Shown here: positions 35,746-46,559 of the stretch, piece by piece | Numbering within the stretch: the first letter of the stretch is position 1 | Layout: each line of letters starts with the position of its first letter | Notes under the pieces: generated by a model | The model's input: only the letters and a program-made list of their open reading frames with translations | Told to the model about the DNA's origin: nothing | Databases searched by the model: none | Source of the DNA: Stomorhina lunata | Taxonomy: Eukaryota > Arthropoda > Insecta > Diptera > Rhiniidae | Direction of reading: 5' to 3' | Assembly: GCA_933228675.1 (NCBI GenBank) | Contig: OW121742.1 | Span: forward strand, 35,350,218 to 35,414,217 | DNA: 64,000 nt | Translations under genes and position numbers: made by a program

Positions 35746-36784
35746 AAGTGTGATCGTGATCGCAAAGCTTTCACTGTCGATTACTAAAAAATATCCATTA
35801 ATACACTTGTTTGGCTCTTAAGTATCATTTTGCATTAAAAAATTTTATTTTTTACAAAAACAGCATTTTTTTTTAAAGGCGTTGCCATATTGATACATCA
35901 ATTTATTGTTTTCAAAATATTTCATTTTGTCTTGAAATATTTTAGCGTTTTCTCGTCATATCTCTCTAATGTGTTGAAATGAAATATTTATATTTAAGAT
36001 TAATTTCGTGTAAAAAACAAAAGAAAACATTAAAATAAATTACAGAGTTTTGGCTCAAAAAAGTGTTGAAATATTTTGTAAAGATTATAATTTTAATGGC
36101 AGCATGTAAATGTGCTTAATAAGTTGTTAGACATAAAATGTTTTTATTAAACCAAAAAAAATTTAAAACAAAAACAAAACATTATAATTTATGGTTAATA
36201 ATATGGACGAGAAACAATATTAAGAGATAAATCATTTAATAAAACGATAATTTAAGAAAGTGGAAATATTTTGCCCGAAATCCTTAATAATTGTGAAATT
36301 TTCTTTTATATCCTCTTTAAGATCTGATAAATTGTAAATGCAATGTTTTTCTTAATCAAATAACGGTTTATTCTTATATTTTATCTTGAAATTTTAATTG
36401 TATCTGTTTTCTTGAGATCCGTTTGATTTATGTCATATTTAATCAAAAGATCGTTAAAACCATTCTTTATTAACTCTAAAAGCATTTATGATTATCATTT
36501 TACATTTGAATTTGTATATCCGCAAAGAACGATCACTTTATGTTTCTTAGCTGGAGTATAATAAAAGAAATTTGCCAAGTTCAGGAAGACATGTAACAAA
36601 TCATGGCCAAAATCATGGGGATTTTATATTTACAGGCTCACTTTTCATTCAATGAAAACAGACAATTATTGCAGTCATAAAACTGTAGGTGAAAATGAGC
36701 TAAATGATGTATTAAACTTTCATAAATTTGAAAAAAAACACTTAGAAAAATTTGTATTTTGTTTTTTTATTTTTGACTCAAAAA
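35746..36784. other. Unique AT-rich spacer
   Basis: No gene or known element seen. Confidence 0.5.
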
Positions 36785-37190
36785 GGTACTTCTTATAAAA
36801 ATATTAACTTTTTGTTTAAATAGCTTATTTTTATTGAAAAATTACTTTTTATTGACATAGGTACTTTTTATTGAAAAAGGTACTTTTTATTAAAAAAGGT
36901 ACTTTTTATTGAAAAAGGTACTTTTTATTGAGAAAAGGCACTTTTTATTGAAAAAGGTACTTTTTATTGAAAAAGGTACTTTTTATTGAAAAAGGTACTT
37001 TTTATTGAAAAAGGTACTTCTTATTGAAAAAGGTACTTTTTATTGAAAAAGGTACTTTTTATTGAAAAAGTACTTTTTATTGAAAAAGAACTTTTTATTT
37101 ACTTTTTTAAGGTACTTTTATTGAAAAGGGTATTTTTTATTGAAAAAGGTTCTTTTAATTGAAAAAACTACTTTTTATTGAAAAAGGTAG
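36785..37190 (+). repeat. Repeat family D: 19-bp unit (ACTTTTTATTGAAAAAGGT)
   Basis: About 20 tandem copies with small indels. It runs directly into array B4 at 37190 (GAAAAAGGTAGTAACGTCAA). Confidence 0.95.
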
Positions 37191-39725
37191 TAACGTCAAC
37201 TTTTCTTTAGAGAAGTCTTCCTAACGTCAACTTTTCTATAGAGAAGACTGACTTCCTAATGTCAACTTTTCTATAGAAAAGTCTTCCTAACGTCAACTTT
37301 TCTACAGAGAAGTCTTCCTAATGTCATTTTTTCTATAGAAAAGTCTTCCTACCGTCAACTTTTCTATAAAAAAAAGTCTTCCTATCGTCAACTTTACTAG
37401 AGAAATATCTTGCTATCGTCAACGTTTCTATATAAATGTCTTCCTATCGTCAACTTTTCTATGGAAATGTTTGGCTTTCGTCAACTTTTCTATAGAAATG
37501 TCTTCCTATTGTCAACTTTTCTATAGAAATGTCTTCCTATCGTCAACTTTTCTGTAGAAATGGCTTCCTATCGTCACCTTTCTATAGAAATGTCTTCCTA
37601 TCGTCACCTTTCTATAGAAATGTCTTGCTATCATCAACTTTTCTATAGAAATGTCTTCCTATCGTCAACTTTTCTATAGAAATGTCTTCCTATCGTCAAC
37701 TTTTCTATAGAAATGTCTTCCTATCGTCAACTTTTCTATAGAAATGTCTTCCTATCGTCAACTTTTCTATAGAAATGTCTTCCTATCGTCAACTTTTCTA
37801 TAGAAATGTCTTCCTATCGTCAACTTTTCTATAGAAATGTCTTCCTATCGTCAACTTTTCTATAGAAATGTCTTCCTATCGTCAACTTTTCTGTAGAAAT
37901 GTCTTCCTATCGTCAACTTTTCTGTAGAAATGTCTTCCTATCGTCAACTTTTCTATAGAAATGTCTTCCTATCGTCAACTTTTCTATAGAAATGTCTTCC
38001 TATCGTCAACTTTTCTATAGAAATGTCTTCCTATCGTCAACTTTTCTATAGAAATGTCTTCCTATCGTCAACTTTTCTATAGAAATGTCTTCCTATCGTC
38101 AACTTTTCTATAGAAATGTCTTCCTATCGTCAACTTTTCTATAGAAATGTCTTCCTATCGTCAACTTTTCTATAGAAATGTCTTCCTATCGTCAACTTTT
38201 CTATAGAAATGTCTTCCTATCGTCAACTTTTCTATAGAAATGTCTTCCTATCGTCAACTTTTCTGTAGAAATGTCTTCCTATCGTCAACTTTTCTATAGA
38301 AATGTCTTCCTATCGTCAACTTTTCTATAGAAATGTCTTCCTATCGTCAACTTTTCTATAGAAATGTCTTCCTATCGTCAACTTTTCTATAGAAATGTCT
38401 TCCTATCGTCAACTTTTCTATAGAAATGTCTTCCTATCGTCAACTTTTCTATAGAAATGTCTTCCTATCGTCAACTTTTCTATAGAAATGTCTTCCTATC
38501 GTCAACTTTTCTATAGAAATGTCTTCCTATCGTCAACTTTTCTATAGAAATGTCTTCCTATCGTCAACTTTTCTATAGAAATGTCTTCCTATCGTCAACT
38601 TTTCTATAGAAATGTCTTCCTATCGTCAACTTTTCAATAGAAATGTCTTCCTATCGTCAACTTTTCTATAGAAATGTCTTCCTATCGTCAACTTTTCTAT
38701 AGAAATGTCTTCCTATCGTCAACTTTTCTGTAGAAATGTCTTCCTATCGTCAACTTTTCTGTAGAAATGTCTTCCTATCGTCAACTTTTCTATAGAAATG
38801 TCTTCCTATCGTCAACTTTTCTATAGAAATGTCTTCCTATCGTCAACTTTTCTATAGAAATGTCTTCCTATCGTCAACTTTTCTATAGAAATGTCTTCCT
38901 ATCGTCAACTTTTCTATAGAAATGTCTTCCTATCGTCAACTTTTCTATAGAAATGTCTTCCTATCGTCAACTTTTCTATAGAAATGTCTTCCTATCGTCA
39001 ATTTTTCTATAGAAATGTCTTCCTATCGTCAACTTTTCTATAGAAATGTCTTCCTATCGTCAACTTTTCTGTAGAAATGTCTTCCTATCGTCAACTTTTC
39101 TATAGAAATGTCTTCCTATCGTCAACTTTTCTATAGAAATGTCTTCCTATCGTCAACTTTTCTATAGAAATGTCTTCCTATCGTCAACTTTTCTATAGAA
39201 ATGTCTTCCTATCGTCAACTTTTCTATAGAAATGTCTTCCTATCGTCAACTTTTCTATAGAAATGTCTTCCTATCGTCAACTTTTCTATAGAAATGTCTT
39301 CCTATCGTCAACTTTTCTATAGAAATGTCTTCCTATCGTCAACTTTTCTATAGAAATGTCTTCCTATCGTCAACTTTTCTATAGAAATGTCTTCCTATCG
39401 TCAACTTTTCAATAGAAATGTCTTCCTATCGTCAACTTTTCTATAGAAATGTCTTCCTATCGTCAACTTTTCTATAGAAATGTCTTCCTATCGTCAATTT
39501 TTCTATAGAAATGTCTTCCTATCGTCAACTTTTCTATAGAAATGTCTTCCTATCGTCAACTTTTCTATAGAAATGTCTTCCTATCGTCAACTTTTCTATA
39601 GAAATGTTTTCCTATCGTCAACTTTTCTACAGAAATATTTGCCATTCATCAACTTTTCTTTAGAAATGTTTGCCTTTCGTCAACTTTTCTATAGAAATGT
39701 TAGCATATCGTCAACTTTTCTATAT
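37191..39725 (+). repeat. Minisatellite array B4 (31-bp unit), about 80 copies, very homogeneous
   Basis: After a diverged left edge (GAGAAGTCTTCCTAACGTC type, 37190-37370) the array is almost perfect TTTTCTATAGAAATGTCTTCC/CTATCGTCAAC to about 39600. The paired variant TTTTCTGTAGAAATG at 37891/37922 recurs at 38728/38759 (837 bp, 27 units). The single one at 38263 recurs at 39069 (806 bp, 26 units), and CAATAG at 38635 recurs at 39410 (775 bp, 25 units). A block of 25-27 units has therefore been duplicated with one-unit slippages. The right edge is diverged. Confidence 0.97.
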
Positions 39726-40929
39726 TTTTTTTTTTTCTTTGATCATGATCATGAGATCAAAAATTTCTTTCTCTGCATTTCTAATGGAAAAAAATACACA
39801 TTTTAATACTAAAAAAAGTTTTTAGCATAATTTCCTTTAATTCTTTTCTTTTTCTTCTAAATTGTGTCAAATCCATGAATAACAAATCTTAAAATTTATT
39901 ATATGAAAATCAGAAGGCATTAACACTAAAGCTCAAGAAGTAACCACCCACACAATTTGGTTAATAAATCTTGCTATGAGGTTTGAGTAGTTACTCGTTG
40001 GTTTATTGTTCAAGCCACAATTTGACTGAATAAAAAATATGCACATATGAGCATGCATGAGGGAATGAATGAACGGTTAAAAGCCCGAATAATAGAGAGT
40101 TTAAATTTCACTACGTGCCTCAAATAAAAAGAACAATTAAAGAAAAAAGTTTGATGTAGTAAAGAAGCATTTAAACTATCATACATTCATTATATGAAGA
40201 AATGTGTCCTCCTCCACAGTCATAGTCCCAACCATTATATTCATGATACTCTTCAGCTGAGAAAAGCTGGTGGTGATAAATATTTATTCTTGGCAAACAC
40301 ACAAATCTTCCTCCTTATTCATATTCCAGTATAATCAAGGAGGTCTGAACCCTTTCAGGGTCGTTAGCAAATTGTAGGGTTAAAAAACAAAATTTTAAAC
40401 ATTTAAGGCAATAAATTGGTAATCTAGATAAATACTTTAAAGTATCATGAAACCAAAAATCTTTTACAAAAGTTCACATTTTCAAAAATTTCCCTAAAGG
40501 TCACGGATAACCCAATGGCCGTCAAGGGGTTAATTAAGTAAAAGTTAAGCAGATAATAAAGGCATAAATTAAAATAAAAATACGTTTGAAAATATGTTAA
40601 TAAAGCAAAACTATCAACCTTAATTCTGTTGCTTGTCGTTTTGATTGTAAAGGCGAAATTTTTAACGACTTTTTTTTGGAAAATTTTCTTTTCCTAAAGA
40701 ATAAGAATTTCTCCTTTATGAGTCTGACTTTGGTGTTAGAGAAAAGTAGGTTTAATGCCTTTGAGCTATTTATAAGATAATGGGTTTTTAATCATTGACT
40801 TTTATTAAAGCGATAATTTATAGAGTTAAAGCCAAGGCATAGACTAGGATAAAGGATGAAACACGAAAATATTTCTAAAGAATTTTTAGAAAGAAAATTT
40901 GTGATCATGATTAAAAAAAATTTCTAACG
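39726..40929. other. Unique spacer
   Basis: Intron-like and AT-rich. No coding frame or known element recognised. Confidence 0.5.
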
Positions 40930-41492
40930 AAACTTTTTTTTTAATTCTTATTTTTATAGAAAATTTTTCAAAAATTTCATATTTTTATAGGATATTTTTC
41001 AAAAATTTATTTTTATAGAAATTTTTCCAAAATTTCTTATTTTTATAGGAAATTTTCTGAAAATTTCTTATTTTTATAGGAAATTTTCTGAAAATTTCTT
41101 ATTTTTATAGGAAATTTTCTGAAAATTTCTTATTTTTATAGGAAATTTTCTGAAAATTTCTTATTTTTATAGGTAATTTTTAAAAATTTCTTATTTTTAT
41201 AGAAAATTTTTAAAAATTTCTTATTTTTATAGGAAATTTTTAAAAATTTCTTATTTTTATAGGAAATTTTTAAAAATTTCTTATTTTTATAGGAAATTTT
41301 TCAAAAATTTCTTATCTCTATAGGAATTTTTTTTTTTAAATTTCTTATTTTTATAGAAAATTTTTCATAAAATTTCTTATTTTTATAGGAAATTTCTTAA
41401 CTTATATGAAATTTTTCAAAAATTTCTTATTTTTATAGGAAATTTTTCAAAACTTTCTTATTTTTATAGGAAATTTTTCAAAACTTTCTTAT
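40930..41492 (+). repeat. Minisatellite array A7, left half of a split array
   Basis: A-type 31-bp units in the TTATTTTTATAGGAAATTT orientation, with a local variant TTTTCTGAAAATTTC at 41040-41170. It is interrupted at 41492 by an interspersed element and resumes at 42827 in the same orientation. Confidence 0.95.
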
Positions 41493-42120
41493 TATACCCT
41501 TCACCACCATAGGTGGAAAGGGTATTATAAGTTTGTGCTGATGTTTGTAACGCATAGAAATATTTGTCTTAGACCCACCTTTTAGTATACCAATAGGCTT
41601 AGAATCACTTTCTGAGTCGATTTAGCGATGTCCGTCCGTCCGTCTGGCTGGCTGGCTGGCTGGACCCCCATGTAAACCTTGTAATCAAACTACAGGTCGC
41701 AATTCTAAAGATAATTTGATGAAATTTGGCACAGATCATTTTTTTGATAATGGGACCATGGCTATTGAAATTGGTCAAAATTGGTCCATTATTTATGGTA
41801 TCTCCCATAGGTCCCACTTCCCGGAATTGCTATATTGGCCACAAATATCAATATTTTTTCATGAAATTTAAAACAAATACTGCTTATGTAAACTTAAATC
41901 ACTGTACAAAATTTCGTTGAAATCGGTCCACATTTGACCATAGCTCCCATACAAATTCTTCTTTAAAAACGCACTAAATGAGACAAAAAATCACTAAAAC
42001 GCTCGTAAATCTAAAGATAATGGAAATTTTGAGTTTTGCATACAAAATTCTTGTAACAACTGTAATCAATCTGCCAAATTTCGAGATAATCGGTCCACAT
42101 TTGACCCTAGCTCTCATATA

Positions 42121-42656
42121 AAGTATGAAACACAATTGGAACGAACGACCAATTTTTCGGAACGAATATTCGTCGTTAGAAATAGAATATATGGGTTTGT
42201 ATGAGTGTGCTCACAATTGATGCGTACGACGAAATTCGTCGTGCGTATCGAACAGTGCGATAGGTTTATTTCTATTTCATACGCAGACGAACGACGAATA
42301 TAGAGTGGCTGTATTTCCTTTTTGTTGCAAACATTAAATATTGTACGTATTCTTGTTAAATATAGTCACCTTTAAATTTGTAAACAAAAAATAAAATTAA
42401 CTAAAAATATTTATCTTGTGAAATAATCAAAGAACAAAATATAAAAAAATACAAATGGTGTTAGTGCGCGATATGTACGAAAGGGTGATTAGTATTCGCA
42501 AATCAAAAATTCAAAAAAAATGGCGTCAACAACGTTTATTCGTCCCAAATGTGTTCAATAGAAATGTGTTCAATAGAATGTACAAGACGAATTTTTAAAA
42601 CCGAATTAGTCGTGCTGGACGAAAATAGTCGTTCGTCCCAATTATGTTTCTACCTT
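42121..42656. mobile_element. MITE of about 536 bp with about 29-bp terminal inverted repeats
   Basis: The left end GTATGAAACACAATTGGAAC GAACGAC and the reverse complement of the right end (GGTAGAAACATAATTGGGAC GAACGAC) match over about 27 of 29 positions. The interior is rich in ACGAAT/CGTCG words. It sits in the middle of the host interspersed element. I could not identify a convincing target duplication, so the superfamily is unassigned. Confidence 0.7.
42455..42598 (+). CDS. Small basic open frame (47 codons) inside the MITE
   Basis: ATG at 42455 to TAA at 42596-42598. The peptide starts MVLVRDMYERV and contains RKSKIQKKWRQQRLFV, strongly basic and helix-like, unlike the Phe/Ile/Asn-rich junk frames elsewhere. 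It could be the leftover N-terminus of a transposase from the autonomous parent, or chance. No ribosomal or promoter evidence. Confidence 0.2.
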   Translation: MVLVRDMYERVISIRKSKIQKKWRQQRLFVPNVFNRNVFNRMYKTNF

Positions 42657-42826
42657 AAGTCCAAATGACGGAAACAGGTTGAATATATAAGTTTTGAGAA
42701 AATGTTTGTATGATGGCAAAATTTAGCAAATATTTGTCTTTACACAGGAAAAATAACACCTTTGACCTTAGTGGTGAAGGGTATCGTATGGTCGGCTTGA
42801 CCGACTATAGCGCTTTCTTACTTGTT

Positions 42827-44450
42827 TTTATAGGAAATTTTTCAAAAATTTCTTATTTTTATAGAAAATTTTTCAAAAATTTCTTATTTTTATACAAATT
42901 TTTTTTAAAAATTTCTTATTTTTACAGGAAATTTTTCAAAACTTTCTTATTTTTATAGGAAATTTGTCAAAAATTTTTTATTTTTATAAGAAATTTTTCA
43001 AAAATTTCTTATTTTTATAGGAAATTTTTCAAAAATTTCTTATTTTTATAGAAAATTTTTAAAAAATTTCTTATTTTTACAGGAAATTTTTCAAAAATTT
43101 CTTATTTTTATAGGAAATTTTTCAAAAATTTGTTATTTTTATAGAAAATTTTTCAAAATTTCTCACTTTTATAGTAAATTTTCTGAAAATTTCTTATTTT
43201 TATAGGAATTTTTTAAAAATTTCTAATTTTTTTATTAAATTTCTCAAAAATTTCTTATCTTTATAGGAAATTTTCAAAAAATTTATTTTTATAGGAAATT
43301 TTCGGAAAATTTATTTTTTTTATAAGAAATTTTTCAAACATTTCTTATTTTTATAAGAAATTTTTTGAAAAATTTATTTTTATAGGAATTTTTTCCAAAA
43401 TTTCATATTTTTATAGGAAATTTTGAAAAACTTCTTATTTTTATATTAAATTTTTCAAAACCTTCTTATCTTTATAGGTAATTTTCAAAAAATTTATTTT
43501 TATAGGAAATTTTCAAAAAATTTATTTTTATATGAAATTTTCAGAAAATTTATTATTCTTATAAGAAATTTTTCAAAAATTTCTTATTTTTATAGGAAAT
43601 TTTTCAAAAATTTATTTTAACAGGAATTTTTTCCTAAATTTCTTATTTTTTAAGAAAATTTAAAAAAAAATTCTTATTTTGATAGGAAATTCTTCAAAAA
43701 TTTTTAATTTTTATAGAAAATTTTTCAAAAATTTCTTATTTTTATAGAAAATTTTTAAAAAATTTCTTATTTTTTTAGGAAATTCTTTAAATTTTTTTTA
43801 TTTTTATAGGAAATTTTTCAAAAATTTCTTATTTTTATAGGAAATTTTACAAAAATTTCTTATTTTTATAGGAAATTTTTCAAAAATTTCTTATTTTTAT
43901 AGGAAATTTTTCAAAAATTTCTAAATTTTATAGGAAATTTTTTAAAATTTTCTTATTTTTATAGGAAATTTTTTAAAAATTTCGTATTTTTATACGAAAA
44001 TTTTTAAAAATTTCGTATTTTTATACGAAATTTTTGAAAAATTTCGTGTTTTTATACGAAATTTTTTAAAAATTTCGTATTTTTACAGAAAATTTTTCAA
44101 AAATTTCTTATTTTTATAGGAAATTTTTGAAAAATTTCCTATTTTTATAGGAAATTTTTTAAAAATTTCTTATTTTTATAGGAAATTTTTTAAAAATTTC
44201 TTATTTTTATAGGAAATTTTTTAAAAATTTCTTATTTTTATAGGAAATTTTTTAAAAATTTCTTATTTTTATAGGAAATTTTTTAAAAATTTCTTATTTT
44301 TATAGAAAATTTTTAAAAAATATCTAAATTTTATAGGAAAATTTTCAAAATCTTCTTATTTTTATAGAAAATTTTTAAAAAATTTCTTTTTTTTATTGAA
44401 AATTTTTCAAAAATTTCTTATTTTTGTAGGATATTTTAAAATTTTTTTAT
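42827..44450 (+). repeat. Minisatellite array A8, right half of the split array
   Basis: 31-bp A-type units, same orientation as A7. A run with TACGAAATTTTT replaces TAGGAAATTTTT at 43980-44080, and a homogeneous TTTTTTAAAAATTTC block lies at 44140-44300. Confidence 0.95.
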
Positions 44451-46559
44451 TTTTAAATTTGAATGTTAGTTTATTTTGTATGAAATAGATATGAGACTTT
44501 TCATAAAAAATTGTTTTTATTTTTTTGACACAGTTTTTATTCTTTTGACATGATTTCTACAGATTTCTTTATTCTGCAAATTTTTAATGGTCTTTTGTTA
44601 TATGATTAAATTATGTGACTTGTAGTTAAAGCAGATGAAGTTTGTAAAAATCTCGGTTACACTTGGATATATGATTTTATTTGCATTTTTAGTTTTATAA
44701 CACAGATTTTGACCTAAAAACTGGAGACTGTGGAAGTTCATTTTTTTCTATGTATACAAAGAATTTTCTTAACTTTAGAGGCATGTAAATCAAAGTTTTG
44801 ACCTTATGTGGGGATCTTATAAAAGATCATAGTAAAATTCCTGTTATGACATGTAAAAACTTTCAAATACGTTGTTTAGCTTATCTGGTTAGTCAAAACA
44901 AAGATGTTGCACTTCCATACATTGATTTGCCGTATGGTCGTTTTGAGAAGTCCCATTTGGAAACAACTAATAGAGACGATTATCCAATGAGAGTAAGCTA
45001 AGACACACACACGTGCTCATGAAATGTATGTTTGTTTTTTATTGTTCTTTACCCATTTTAACTTCACTTTTGGCAGAAAAAAAATATGGAGTGCAATACC
45101 TTTATATTTTGGTCAAATTTTAAGCTTTTGTGCTTCAAAAGTAAATGTTTATTATGAATTTTTAGGTTATACATTTTTTAGTCTACTTTTAGGCGATGTT
45201 TTTAAGACAATTTCAAAAAAAGACAATAAATTGTTAATGCAGCTTTTGAATTATGGCTTTTATTGAAGGAAAAATATGACAAAAACTAAGTCTAAGATCT
45301 AGCAAGAAAAAAACACCAAAAGACATAACATCATGTAATAATGGCTTAATGGTAATTTGGATTTTGGGACGAGGCTTAAAGCGGAAAGGGGTTGGGCGGA
45401 GAGTTGGTTACTCAAACTAAATAGAAAAAAGCTAAGCATTAAAATAAAGTCAAGTGGCAGTTGTACGGTTCGAATAGAGAAACAGATTTTTTTTATTATA
45501 ATTTGGCTCGTGCTTTAGTTCAAAAAATTACAAGGCGAAAGACAACAATTGAATGAGTTTTATTTAAGAAAACAAAACAAAAAAAGGTTGTAATAAGTTG
45601 AAATCTAAAAAAGTGCTCTACAATGGTTTGAAAACGGTTTGTAATATATTTTATTTTTTTTGGTTGGAGTTTATTGTCATTTGATTTTTTTTTTTTTTTT
45701 TGGTTAAAGTAACAAAATTTTAAAGTAGATTTTCTTGGTAACAAAAATGATCACTAAATTGTAACTGCCAAAATAACTATTGAAAGACAAAACAACGATA
45801 AACGATCGACCGACCAGCAGAAGAAAAACAAAAAAAAACAATCCACCTTCACTTTTTAAATTCTGTTTTTTTATTGGGGTTTATTTCTAATATTTTAAAG
45901 TTTTTTTTTTGTCATTTTTTTTTTGATTTTAATAAAAAGACAATAAAAATCCCCTTTGAAAAAAACTGAAACACTTGTTACAATTCCATAAAATTGCTTC
46001 AGTTTTTTGGCGATTTTTTTTTTTGAGATTATGGTCTTCTTTGGCCTTTTTTAAGGCAAAATATTGACTTTTTTCAGGACGGACGAACGATGTCAACACA
46101 TCCTTGTTTAACCAAATATGGACGATTTAAGCTCAAAAATAGATAAATAAATATTGGATTTTGTAATGTTTAAATATGACACCGAAAAAAAATTAAAAAA
46201 AAAAAATTTAAATTGTTTAAAACGGGAAAGACAAAAAAAGTTAAATTTAACGGAGTTTTTGATAAAATATGTTTTTATTTATTATTTTTTTTTTTTGTAA
46301 ATGGGACTTTTTAGTCTTATCCAGCCAATCCAGGCGCTCGTGGTAGTTTTTATTGTGTTAAAGACCTTTCACTTGGATGGTGGTGGTGGACCCCAAAAAC
46401 AAAAAAAGAAATCAAGTGAAAATTGACAATATCTCGATTAGAAGATCTGGAGACAAAAAACAACAAAATGATTTTATCGAAACACCAAAATGTTTTCAAT
46501 TTCGAATTTAACAAGACAGAAACACTAAAATGATGCCTTTTTTCAAGATATTAAAAATT
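44451..46559. other. Unique spacer with long T tracts
   Basis: AT-rich and largely unremarkable, with T tracts near 45690 and 46280. A 67-codon frame at 44798-45001 has a more gene-like residue mix and is followed by AGAGTAAGC (donor-like), but it has no ATG start, no recognised domain, and lies antisense to the host gene. I do not call it. Confidence 0.4.

Larger units (their letters stand above)
41493..42826 (+). mobile_element. Mini-me/DINE-like element inserted in array A7/A8
   Basis: It begins TATACCCTTCACCACC with a hairpin to GGTGGAAAGGGTATTA. It contains GTCCGTCCGTCTGGCTGG (a GTCY microsatellite at 41629-41662) and the module ATCGGTCCACATTTGACC (41925 and 42090). It ends GTCGGCTTGACCGACTATAG ... 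TTACTTGTTTT at about 42790-42826. It matches the minus-strand copy at 3845-3500. It encodes no supported protein and is non-autonomous. A MITE lies inside it. Confidence 0.7.

Noticed and set aside
44798..45001. 67-codon frame with gene-like composition followed by a donor-like AGAGTAAGC
   Set aside because: No ATG start, no clean acceptor in frame, no recognisable domain, antisense to the host gene.
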